DNA of 19,527 bases from Candidatus Sericytochromatia bacterium. GTDB lineage: Bacteria > Cyanobacteriota > Sericytochromatia > JACMPN01. This document shows, piece after piece, positions 10,701 to 16,200 of the stretch. Each line of letters starts with the position of its first letter. Position 1 is the first letter of the stretch. The notes beneath the pieces were generated by a model. It had not been told where the DNA came from. It searched no databases and saw only the letters and a program-made list of their open reading frames with translations. The DNA is taken from the NCBI GenBank assembly GCA_014377495.1, contig JACMPN010000085.1, positions 1 through 19,527 on the forward strand. Reading direction: 5' to 3'. The translations under genes and the position numbers were made by a program.

Positions 10701-12843
10701 AAATGTCACGCAAGAGCGGATCGTGGGCCAGTCCGGACAGCATGACGAACCGGTCCGTGGCGGTCAGTCCGAAGCGGTCGGCCTGCCAGGCGACGAAATG
10801 GGCCAGGGGCCGGTGTGTGCCGATGATGCCTTTCGGACCGCCGGTCGTGCCGGAGGTAAAGGCGATGTAGGCGTGCTGATCCGCCTGGACCGTCACGTCC
10901 GGGGCCTGCGTCGCCATGCCGGCCAGACGGCCTGCCGCGAAGGCCTCTGCGGAAATGCCCTGACGGGTGATCCCCAGGCGCAGCAGGATGTCCTGCAGGT
11001 CTGCCGCCAGGGATGCATCGCCGACGAGATCCAGGCAGACAGCCGGTGCAGTGGCCAGGAGGATCGCTTCCAGCCGGCTCGCCGGGTATTGGGGATCGAG
11101 GATGACAAAGGCCGTCCCCGCCTTCAAACTGCCGAGCAGCGCGACCGGCAGATAGCGGTTGCGGGTGGCCAGGATCGCCACCGGGGCCCCCGACCCGAGT
11201 CCGGCGAGGGCGAGCCAGTGCGCCACCTGGTTGCTGCAGCGGTCCAGCTCAGCATAGGTCAGGGCGCCGGCCGCATCCGCCACCGCCAGCCGGTCCGGCT
11301 GGGCGACGGCGTGCCGGGAGATGGCGTCGGTCAGGGGGGCCGTCCAGACCGGCACCAAGGGCTGAGCCGGGTCCGGCCGGCCGTCGCGCAGGCCGCCAGA
11401 GGCCAGGTCATAGGCCTTGACGGGTCGCTCCGGCATGGCGACGATCTGGGCCACCAACGATTGGAACTGCGAGAAGACGAGGGCGATGCGTTCGGGCTGG
11501 AACAGGCCGGCGTTGTAGACGAATGCCAGACTCAGGGCCTCAGGGCGATCCTGAACGTAGAGGGTCAGGTCAAATTTGGAATCGATCGTCTCGTCCGTCA
11601 GCGACAGGGCTTGCAGGGTGAGATCCGGCAGCTCCATTGGGGGGGCCGTGAAGTTCTGGACATTGAGCATGACCTGAAAGATCGGGCCATGGGCCTGAGA
11701 GCGCTCGGGCTGCAAGGCCTCGATGATGTGCTCGAACGGCAGGTCCTGATGGGCAAACCCTTCCAGAACCGTCGTCCGGACGTGTTCGAGCAGCGTGGCG
11801 AAAGGCGGATTTTCGCTGATGTCGGCGTTGAACGCCAGCGTGTTGATGAAGATCCCGATCAACGGCTCGACTTCGGACCGGTGGCGGTTGGCGATCGGGG
11901 CGCCGATGACCACCTGATCCTGGCCAGCGAGCCGTGCGAACAGCACCTGCAGTGCCGTCAACAGAAAGATGAAAGACGACACGCCGCGGTCGCGGCAGAG
12001 GGCTCGCACGCCGGCGGTCAGGGGGCCGTCGAACTCGCCGTCCAGCCGGCCCCCGACAAAGGTCTGGACCGCCGGGCGCGGGTGATCCGTCGGCAGGGAC
12101 AGCAGCGGTGGCGCTCCGGCCAGGTGTTTTTGCCAAAAGGTGAGTTGCCGTTCCCGGGCCTCACCCTGCATGAGCTGGCGTTGCCAGGACGCATAATCGG
12201 CATATTGGATCGGCAGGGACGGCAGGGCGACAGGGATGCCCTGCCGCAGGGCGGCATAATGCGCGGCGACTTCACTGACGAGGACCTGCAGTGACCAGCC
12301 ATCGGCGACGATATGGTGCAGGGTGACGATCAGGACATGATCATCGTCTGCCAGGCGCAGCAGCTTTGCCCGGACCAGGGGACCATGGACCAGGTCGAAG
12401 GGCCGGCGGGTCTCCAGGTTGACCTCGGCGGCCACGGCCGTGGCCCGCAGCGTCGGATCCTGGTCCGACAGGTCTGACAGGGGCAGTTCGAAGGGCCCAC
12501 TGTCGCGGATCCGCTGGACCGCCGTGCCGGCATCGGCCGGGAACACGGCCCGCAGGGCCTCGTGGCGGGTGATCACGGCCGCCAGGCTGTCTGCCAGGCT
12601 GGCCACGTCGAGGTTTCCCGCCAGCCGCAGGGCCGTCCCGATGTTGAACGCCGGATTGCCCGGATCCAGCTGATCGAGGAACCACAGGCGCTCCTGACCG
12701 AACGACAGTGGCCACGCGGACGGATCAAGCCGACCGCTGATCCGGTTGTCGGTCTGACCTTTGGCGCGTTGGCGCAACCGCTCCAGGAACCTGGCCTGCT
12801 TATCGGAGGTCAAGGCTCCAAGCCGGTTCGCTAGCTCATCCAT
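1756..12843 (-). CDS. NRPS-B: three-module synthetase C-A-T-C-A-T-C-A(PilZ-PilZ)-T-TE, terminal subunit
   Basis: A 3695-residue cytoplasmic multienzyme that extends a peptide by three residues and releases it. Order by residue: N-terminal helix 1-30; C 44-470 (HHIVADG 176-182); A 504-1010 (FTSGTTGGPKG 662-672, Lys1006); T (Ser1062); C 1110-1550 (HHAVSDG 1254-1260); A 1590-2070 (TSGSTGTPKG 1731-1740, Lys2065); T (Ser2122); C 2165-2610 (HHIIADG 2311-2317); A 2625-3325 (TSGSTGRPKG 2787-2796, Lys3319) interrupted by two PilZ domains at about 3077-3283; T (Ser3375); TE 3415-3695 (GWSMGG with Ser3505, Asp3532, His3664). Every catalytic motif examined is intact and no epimerisation domain is present. 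The start has GAAGGA 7 bases upstream. It follows NRPS-A after 370 bases and precedes the FAD oxidase by 37. The thioesterase makes this the last subunit of the line. Domain calls are firm; substrates are inferred from specificity codes. Confidence 0.97.
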   Translation of the reverse strand: MDELANRLGALTSDKQARFLERLRQRAKGQTDNRISGRLDPSAWPLSFGQERLWFLDQLDPGNPAFNIGTALRLAGNLDVASLADSLAAVITRHEALRAVFPADAGTAVQRIRDSGPFELPLSDLSDQDPTLRATAVAAEVNLETRRPFDLVHGPLVRAKLLRLADDDHVLIVTLHHIVADGWSLQVLVSEVAAHYAALRQGIPVALPSLPIQYADYASWQRQLMQGEARERQLTFWQKHLAGAPPLLSLPTDHPRPAVQTFVGGRLDGEFDGPLTAGVRALCRDRGVSSFIFLLTALQVLFARLAGQDQVVIGAPIANRHRSEVEPLIGIFINTLAFNADISENPPFATLLEHVRTTVLEGFAHQDLPFEHIIEALQPERSQAHGPIFQVMLNVQNFTAPPMELPDLTLQALSLTDETIDSKFDLTLYVQDRPEALSLAFVYNAGLFQPERIALVFSQFQSLVAQIVAMPERPVKAYDLASGGLRDGRPDPAQPLVPVWTAPLTDAISRHAVAQPDRLAVADAAGALTYAELDRCSNQVAHWLALAGLGSGAPVAILATRNRYLPVALLGSLKAGTAFVILDPQYPASRLEAILLATAPAVCLDLVGDASLAADLQDILLRLGITRQGISAEAFAAGRLAGMATQAPDVTVQADQHAYIAFTSGTTGGPKGIIGTHRPLAHFVAWQADRFGLTATDRFVMLSGLAHDPLLRDILTPLWLGASLHVPDPERMAVPGYLAAWLTAEGATTVHLTPAMAQLIASGDDGLAIESLRWVFCGGDRLTGRDTATLARLAPKADLVNFYGTTETPQAMAYHVISPAEREAATGLTHQMPIGTGIDGVQLLILTETDQLAGIGEVGEIVIRTPYLSVGYLDDTTMPSRFTHNPLGGRRDDRCYRTGDLGRYGLDGSVTFVGRRDGQVKVRGFRVELSEIEAALCQADGIRDAVVVTRPGHEGETVLDAYLVAAGDPPPLPAEVRETLCLVLPSYMLPATYTWLNAIPLTPNGKLDRRALPTPVLVGTTAGEFEAPLTPTEVAVAGVWQEVLGADRVGRQDDFFLLGGHSLLAVRVVARLRLALHRDVPLRLLFDAPLLTAFATGLDGLATQAATRQLPPLLPVARDGNLPASDSQQRMWLLQQLTPDSIAFNNPMAVRAAGPLAAATLTQALGVIVGRHEALRTHFQQGIDGLFQVIGPTGQLDYRFFDLGDRPESEREAEARRLVDELTRQPFDMATGPLCRFGLIRLTEGDHVFVAALHHAVSDGWSGRMLSRELLHTYQSLAAGTTPDLPPLTVQYADYAAWERQVMAGPVMASQVAYWQKQLAEPLPVLELPTDHPRPATPSSRGGVARARVSGAELAEIQAFAHAHGVTLFMVLLSAMQTMLYRYTGQDDLIVGTPVANRTMPELEPLIGYFGNNLALRSDLSGAPSFAALVAQVRETTLQAFGHQDVSLERVQRSLGMDPRAAAALMQAMLVLQNLPSVGDDPPGFNLTGFLGEGTQTAKLDVTLYVSELPEGLGFALEYRADLFEAATADRMVQHLRQLLLAGIRGPETPVGRLPMLEAAERQMVLAFGTEGATPFADSACIHELIAAQAEATPQAVALTCEGKSLTYADLTRQANQVAHHLIRLGVQPEQPVAVVMERSPALIVSLLGILTAGAAYVPIDPHYPPERIAAMLADSQATCVLTQSHLVAHLPSDVATPLVIDALADALAGEPVTPPAARTGADGLAVLLYTSGSTGTPKGVMLAHRGIVNHGAWLQRLFAITPDDRILHQTTLSFDNAIWEIFGTLMHGARLVIAKPWGQMDPAYLVDLIASQAVTHLCLVPTLLQALLETGQLGRGAHLRGISVGGEALPPALMRRMGETLPTVTLVNTYGPTEATIDATFWVCDPAAPAVLIGRPVANAVSFVLDDAGQPVPVGVPGELCVGGVGLARGYWRLPDLTAERFLPNPFGPGRIYRTGDRVRWQPDGRLAYLGRNDDQIKLRGQRIEPGEIETVLRSDPLVGEAVVLVRTTLGTEAQLVAYVTSRAGGPAPDPLVLLDHLRRHLPQHMVPAAIVPLEALPLTLNGKVDRRALPAPAVAAEAGRPAFVAPRDSLEAAICAIWEEVLHIQPVGIADSFFALGGHSLLATQVLARMQARLHVEVPLRDFFSTPTVAALAAGARRAEPSAALETIAPADHEGRVPLSYSQQRLWFLDQLDPDSEFYNIATTWRITGALDTALLVKSVGDVVARHQALRTRFDVVDGVPYQIVDGALTADLPIEDLRHYTADAREAAVRHCVATLPRQPFKLFGLPLFRMRLLLTGDAEAVIVLVIHHIIADGWSIAVLLRDLAAHYSARRRGEPVALAPLTVQYPDFAVWQRRWMQSGRMAEQLAYWKAQLSGVPQVLDLPTDRARPATQSHRGARTRVALTPDQTAALRQFSAAAGVTPYMTLMATFQALLGRYSRQERFLVGTPIANRARPELEALVGFFVNTLVIPADLREAPSFQQLVARVREATLGAYANQDLPFEMLVTSLQPDRSLNRSPLFQVMFVLQNVPNQAHVDSDLSLTPLPVDVGTAKFDLVLELFDGDSSIQGYLEYNTDIYEESTAIRLAQHLGVLLDGLLAHPERPVDQAEILEAGEREQLLTWHRVDTGFQLDRPIQDLFTRQVEEQPMALAVRNAERSLTYRELDRRANQLANRLHRLGVGSGARIGVCLERSNLSLPIAILGILKAGGTYVPLDPKYPVDRLAYMIGDSGVSLVLTQTDLRQQLPMGVPVFDLDPDCALLQVESERLPAATVLATDIAYVIYTSGSTGRPKGVPIRHDGLCNLVQAQIQGFGLHRAARTLQFASTSFDASISEIFTALVSGGELHLASNEALMPGDALTATLHKGGITHATLPPSVLALLDPAAVPALTTVISAGEACTQSIVRRWASGRTFINAYGPTEVTVCATLGPCHADDPLVTIGTPLPNVEVYILDDHAALVPIGVPGELCVGGIGVSPGYLNRPDLTAERFIPHPYAPGTLYRTGDLARYRADGTVEYLGRTDQQVKIRGFRIEPGEIESVLMQHPAVTQAVVEARPGAGGLQLVAYLVLTARLRMDRVPMAQVCMAQVGDVSLEVRTRDLSYGGVCLVGVPAGWRTGAAIRVGLSLPGSESQHWFEGEIAWSAEGLAGIRLDAAPEQRQILHQAVEFVARTEGINLHEANRSGSRLPMVITAAVEFASGRRQSVQSADLSYGGICVVGLAAVPRGELVRVRLQLPGTDVAMWFDGAIAWQRGDQTGLRFDLSALHKSLVRLSMDHIAQHEGVSLPHLRHFLQDRLPDYMVPARVVLLEALPLTPNGKVDRKALPRPEAFHVTGRNRVQARNHVEMKLVRLWETLLQVSPIGVTDNFFELGGHSLLAVQLMARLEADFGRKLPLAAIFEGPTVERLAELLLRSADAKLNSTLVPIQPRGSKPPLFCVHPVGGSVLSYAELARLLGQDQPFFGLQAQGLDGDAAPRRSIPEMAEAYVAALRDVQETGPYYLAGWSMGGVVAYEMARQLSAAGESIGAVFLFDSYLVDLPQPAPLLNDDQLLRQFARDIGGFVADEWAFPPVALPLPAKLQHVLAHAKAEGLVGSELDQAQLTRIFAVFAAHVEAMRAYVPEPFSGRLVLFRARFQPGNEMPDATLGWGKRCLQAVEVDSLPADHYTMLRSPYVDVLAERLRSTLQEFGDVAGGAS
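1759..2601 (-). other. Type I thioesterase domain of NRPS-B
   Basis: Alpha/beta-hydrolase fold domain ending the assembly line. It begins near PLFCVHPVGGS and holds the nucleophile Ser3505 in GWSMGG, Asp3532 in LFDSYL and His3664 in ADHYTML. It releases the chain by hydrolysis or cyclisation; the sequence does not say which. Length (about 280 residues) is ordinary. Confidence 0.93.
2614..6351 (-). other. NRPS-B module 3: C-A(PilZ-PilZ)-T, probably Tyr-specific
   Basis: Condensation domain with HHIIADG (residues 2311-2317), an adenylation domain split by an insertion, and a carrier domain (Ser3375). Pocket residues are D2832 A2833 S2836 T2875 I2896 A2898 A2919 V2927 C2928 K3319, giving DASTIAAVCK. 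From memory a tyrosine code is DASTVAAVCK and the GrsA Phe code is DAWTIAAICK, so Tyr, or another aromatic residue, is expected. A8 (FRIEPGEIE) is at 3032-3040, then LQLVAYLV; the insertion runs from about 3072 to 3287, after which LPDYMVP (3297-3303) and NGK (3317-3319) resume. The A-domain halves are otherwise complete and in one frame, so the insertion is not a sequencing break. Confidence 0.88.
2995..3615 (-). other. Tandem PilZ domains inserted in the third adenylation domain of NRPS-B
   Basis: Two homologous units of about 100 residues, residues 3077-3175 and 3183-3283. Each has DLSYGG (3101-3106 and 3210-3215), matching the PilZ c-di-GMP motif DxSxxG, followed by GVCLVG or GICVVG, then LPG, WF(E/D)G.IAW, GIRLD or GLRFD, and an EGINL or EGVSL end. 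By eye about two residues in five are identical after the DLSYGG motif. The second unit has a canonical RxxxR-L-P (R3183 to R3187) before the motif. The first has RLRMDRVP, where the position four before R3079 is Leu3075 and Arg lies at 3074 and 3076. PilZ domains are known c-di-GMP receptors. The insertion lies between core motifs A8 and A9, the site used by N-methyltransferases in other interrupted A domains; no SAM-binding motif is seen here. Confidence 0.87.
6364..9516 (-). other. NRPS-B module 2: C-A-T, substrate not recognised
   Basis: Condensation domain with HHAVSDG (residues 1254-1260), adenylation domain with TSGSTGTPKG (1731-1740) and carrier domain with GGHSLL (Ser2122). The pocket read by alignment to GrsA is D1776 N1777 W1780 C1819 S1844 G1846 T1870 I1878 D1879 K2065, giving DNWCSGTIDK. 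I do not match this to a known code, so no substrate is proposed. Asp235 and Lys517 equivalents are present, so an ordinary alpha-amino acid is likely. The A8 loop here reads LRGQRIEPGEIE, with Gln where the other A domains have Phe. Confidence 0.85.
9544..12714 (-). other. NRPS-B module 1: C-A-T with a Lys2-type adenylation domain
   Basis: Condensation (HHIVADG, residues 176-182), adenylation and carrier (Ser1062) domains. The A domain is not of the usual FDxSxxE type: it has GLAHDPLLRD (704-713), HLTPAM (751-756), FCGGDRLT (776-783) and NFYGTTETPQAM (801-812). These are hallmarks of the A domain of alpha-aminoadipate reductase (fungal Lys2). Reading the ten pocket positions against GrsA gives D708 P709 R712 H751 F776 G778 F802 Q810 A811 K1006, that is DPRHFGFQAK. 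From memory the Lys2 code is DPRHFVMRAK, identical at the first five positions and the last two. Substrate could be alpha-aminoadipate or a related side-chain acid; confidence in the substrate is low. No reductase domain follows; the module passes to a normal C domain. Confidence 0.85.
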
Positions 12844-12850
12844 CTCGGGT

Positions 12851-12856
12851 TCCTTC
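12851..12856 (-). promoter_or_regulatory. Ribosome binding site of NRPS-B
   Basis: GAAGGA on the minus strand is followed by seven bases (ACCCGAG) and ATG at 12843. It supports this start and the N-terminal helix MDELANRLGAL as the true amino terminus. Confidence 0.65.
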
Positions 12857-13170
12857 GATCACTATTACAGGTAGGACCGCCCACCCGGGCGCATGAACTT
12901 GCGATTGGGAGTTCTCATTTGGCCAAAAGTCCGGTCGGCAGGTGGGACCCGAGCCGGACGTCACGCCCAGGGAAGGCGCCGTTTGGAAGCTTGGTGGGTG
13001 CGAGTATTGGCGATTCGGGACGGGATCACCGTGATGCCTATCGGGAACAGCACAACTGGCCGCAAGTAATGGCCCATGATTGACCTGTCTCATCCCAATC
13101 ATGCCACACGGCCCCGTGCCGTATCAGTGACGGCTGCAACCAGCGGACCACTAAAGGACTGGCGGCTGTG

Positions 13171-13191
13171 GGGCCTGCAAACATCAGGCCC
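13171..13191 (-). terminator. Hairpin downstream of NRPS-A, possible attenuator or RNA stabiliser
   Basis: GGGCCTG (13171-13177) and CAGGCCC (13185-13191) form a perfect 7-bp stem with a 7-base loop. It begins about 22 bases after the NRPS-A stop. No T-run follows in the direction of transcription, so it is at best a weak or Rho-assisted terminator. It could instead protect the 3' end of the NRPS-A message. Confidence 0.35.
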
Positions 13192-13213
13192 GGCCCCGAA
13201 GGATCGGCGTGGA

Positions 13214-16200
13214 TCATGGCGTGTCACCGGCGTCATCGTCACCGAGATCACTCAGCAACTCGTCAAACAGCTCGGCGTTCTCACTCAGGATCGTTTCAGC
13301 CATCGTGGCGATCGTCGGCGACTCGAACAGGCGACGGAGTGGCAAATCGATCGACAGGGTGTCCCTGACCCGAGAGACAAGGCGCGTGGCGAGCAACGAG
13401 TGACCGCCGAGTTCAAAGAAATTGTCGAAGACGCCGATATCCCGAATGTCCAGGATCTCCGCCCAGATATCGGCCAGCAACTGTTCCACGACGTTGCGGG
13501 GCAGGACCTTTTCGGTCTGGGTGCCACGCCATTCCGGGGCCGGCAGCGCTTTGCGTTCGATTTTGCCGTTGGGTGTCAGGGGCAGCTGATCCATGACGAC
13601 AAAGGCACTCGGGACCATGTAATCCGGCAGTCTGGTCTTCAGCGCCGTTTTCAGCGCCACAGGGTCAATACCCGCTGCACTACCGGCCGTCAGGTAGGCC
13701 ACGATGCGCTTGTCGCCCGGCTGATCTTCCCGCACCTGGACGATGGCTTCCCGGACACCCGGTTGGCTTAGCAGGGCACTTTCGATCTCGCCCAATTCGA
13801 TGCGGAAGCCCCGGACCTTGACCTGGAAGTCGACCCGGCCAACGTAATCCAGGTTGCTGTCCGGCAGATACCGGACCAGATCGCCCGTCTTATAGAGCCG
13901 GCCTGGGCCAAAGGGATTTGGGACATACTTCTCCGCCGTCAGTTCCGGCCGGTGCAGGTAGCCCCGGGACAAGCCGTCGCCGCCCAGATACAGCTCGCCG
14001 ATGACCCCGATGGGGACCGGTTGCTGGTTTCCGTCGAGGACGTAGGCCTGGGTATCGGCGATCGGGCGGCCGATGTGTACGGGCACGGTGCTGCCATTGG
14101 GGACGAGGGTAAAGGTGGAATAGGTCGTGTCCTCGGACGGACCGTACAGGTTCCAGACCTGGGTCACGCCGGTCCGGTAGACCCGTTGGGCCAACTCGTT
14201 GGGCAAAGGTTCACCGGCCAGGTTCACCACCCGCACGGAGGCCGGCAACCCGCCGGAGCGCACGAGTTCCGACATGGCGGAGGGCACCGTGTTCACCAGG
14301 GTGATCCGGTCTCTGGCCGGCAGGGTCGGCAGATGCAGGGCATTGTCGGCCAGGAAGATCGTCCCGCCGACGCTGATCGGCAGGAACAGCTCATACACCG
14401 ACAGATCGAAGCAGATCGACGTTGCCGCCAGCACGCCCTTGAGGACGGCGGGCGGATAGACTTTTTGGGCCCAGAGCAGCATGGTCACGGCATTGCGGTG
14501 CTCGATTGCCACACCCTTGGGGCGGCCCGTCGAGCCCGAGGTATAGATGATGTAGCCGAGGTTGCGGTCGGTCACCGGCGAGCTGGGTGCGGAGGCGGAT
14601 TCGGTGGCGATGCTCGGCCAATCCGTGTCCAGGTGCAGCACTTGGGCGTTGCCGGCCGGGACGAGGCCCGAGAGGCTCGTGTGGGTCAGCAGTACGGGCG
14701 CTGCCGTGTCCTCCAGGATGAAGGCCAGGCGTTCGGCGGGATAGGCGGGATCCAGCGGTACATAGGCACCGCCGGCTTTGAGAATGCCCAGCAATCCGAC
14801 CACCAGGTCGATGTTCCGATCCAGGCAGACGCCGACGAGAGTCTCCGGGCCGACGCCCAGGGCCTGCAGGCGATGGGCCAGCTGATTGGCCCGGCCATCC
14901 AGCTCACGATAGGACAGTGACCGGTCGGGATGCACGAGGGCGACGGCGTCGGGTGTGCGGGCAACCTGCTGCTCGAACAGCTGATGCATGCCCAGGCCCG
15001 TGGCCGGGACGGAACCCGTCCGGTTCCAATCGACGAGCAGGTGCGTGACTTCCGTGGCGGTCAGGATGTCCAACCGGTCGACGGCGGTTTCCGGGGCGGC
15101 GACGATGGCGGCCAGCAGGGTCTGGAAATGGCCCATCCAGCGATCGACCGTCTCACCGTCGAACAGATCCGTGTTGTATTCCCACTCGGTTTCCAGGCCG
15201 GCCTCACCGGTGATCACGCTCAACGTGAGGTCGAACTTGGCGGTGCGCTGGGCAGCCGGCACGACGTCGAGCTGGAGGTCGCCCAGCTGCAGCCGGCGTT
15301 CAGCCGATTCCTGCAGGGTGAACATGGCCTGGGCGATGGGCGGGTGGCTCAGGCTCCTTTCGGGCTGCACTTCCTGGACGAGCATCTCGAAGGGCAGGTC
15401 CTGGTGGGCGAAGGCTTCCAGGCTGGTCTGCTTCACCTGGTCCAGCAACGCCGTGAACGCCGTCCCGGCGGCGACGTCAGTGCGCATGGCCAGGGTGTTG
15501 ACGAAGAACCCGACCTGGTTTTCCAGGGCCGTCTGGGTGCGTCCGGCAATGGGTGAGGCGACGATGATGTCGGACTGATTGCTGAGGCGATACAGCAAAG
15601 TCTGATAGGCGGCCAAAAGCACCATGTACAGCGTCGCCCCGTGGCGTTGGCCGAGTGTGCTCAGGCTGTGACCCAAGGCCGGCGGCAGGGTCAGCCGGCG
15701 GACAGAACCGGCAAAGCTCTGCTGTGCCGGCCGGGGGCGGTCCGTGGGCAGCGGCAACGGCACCAGATCGCCCGAGAGTTTGCCTTTCCAGTAGGTCACC
15801 AGGTCCGAGAGGGGCTCACCCTGCAGCCAGCTTCGTTGCCAGACGGCATAATCGGCGTACTGGATGGCGAGTTCCGGCAACGGTGAAGCGGCACCCGCTG
15901 CATAGGCGGCATAGAGGGCGGCCGTCTCGTCGACGAGGACGCCGATCGACCAGCCGTCCGAAACGATGTGGTGCATCGTTACCAGAAGCACGTGGGACTC
16001 CGCACCCAGCCGGACCAGCGTCGCCCGGAACAGGGGCCCCGCCGCCAGATCGAAGGGTTTGTTCGCCTCGGCATCGATCGCCTGACGGAGCGCCTGGGCC
16101 TGGACGTCGCCGGTCCTGTCAGTCAGATCGATGACCGGCAGCGGCATGGGACCAGCATCAGCGATGCGCTGCCACGGTTTGCCGTCCACGGTGACGATGG

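Larger units (their letters stand above)
12844..13213. other. Intergenic region between NRPS-A and NRPS-B, 370 bases
   Basis: Visibly lower in GC and less regular than the flanking genes. It contains a perfect 7-base inverted repeat close to the NRPS-A stop and the NRPS-B ribosome binding site at the other end. A shorter inverted repeat, CGCCC-GGGT-GGGCG on the minus strand, lies in the NRPS-B leader near 12877-12890. I see no tRNA, no convincing -35/-10 pair and no riboswitch core. An 88-codon minus-strand frame (12836-13102) has no ribosome binding site and no family likeness. Confidence 0.6.

Noticed and set aside
9028..12294. Long plus-strand frames of 549 and 523 codons
   Set aside because: Both are shadows opposite the first NRPS-B module and the start of the second, with no recognisable motif and no ribosome binding site.
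12836..13102. 88-codon minus-strand frame in the gap, overlapping the NRPS-B start by 8 bases
   Set aside because: No ribosome binding site precedes its ATG, the composition is unlike a coding frame of this cluster, and no family likeness is seen. It is not an MbtH-like protein, the small partner one might expect there.
13171..13191. A standard intrinsic terminator after NRPS-A
   Set aside because: The stem is good, but no T-run follows. It is listed only as a low-confidence hairpin.
12844..13213. A c-di-GMP riboswitch in the NRPS-B leader
   Set aside because: I looked because of the PilZ domains, but found no conserved GEMM-type core or paired-helix arrangement on the minus strand.
13076..13771. 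231-codon plus-strand frame spanning the gap and the end of NRPS-A
   Set aside because: It is mostly antisense to the last carrier and A-domain end of NRPS-A, and has no motif or plausible ribosome binding site.
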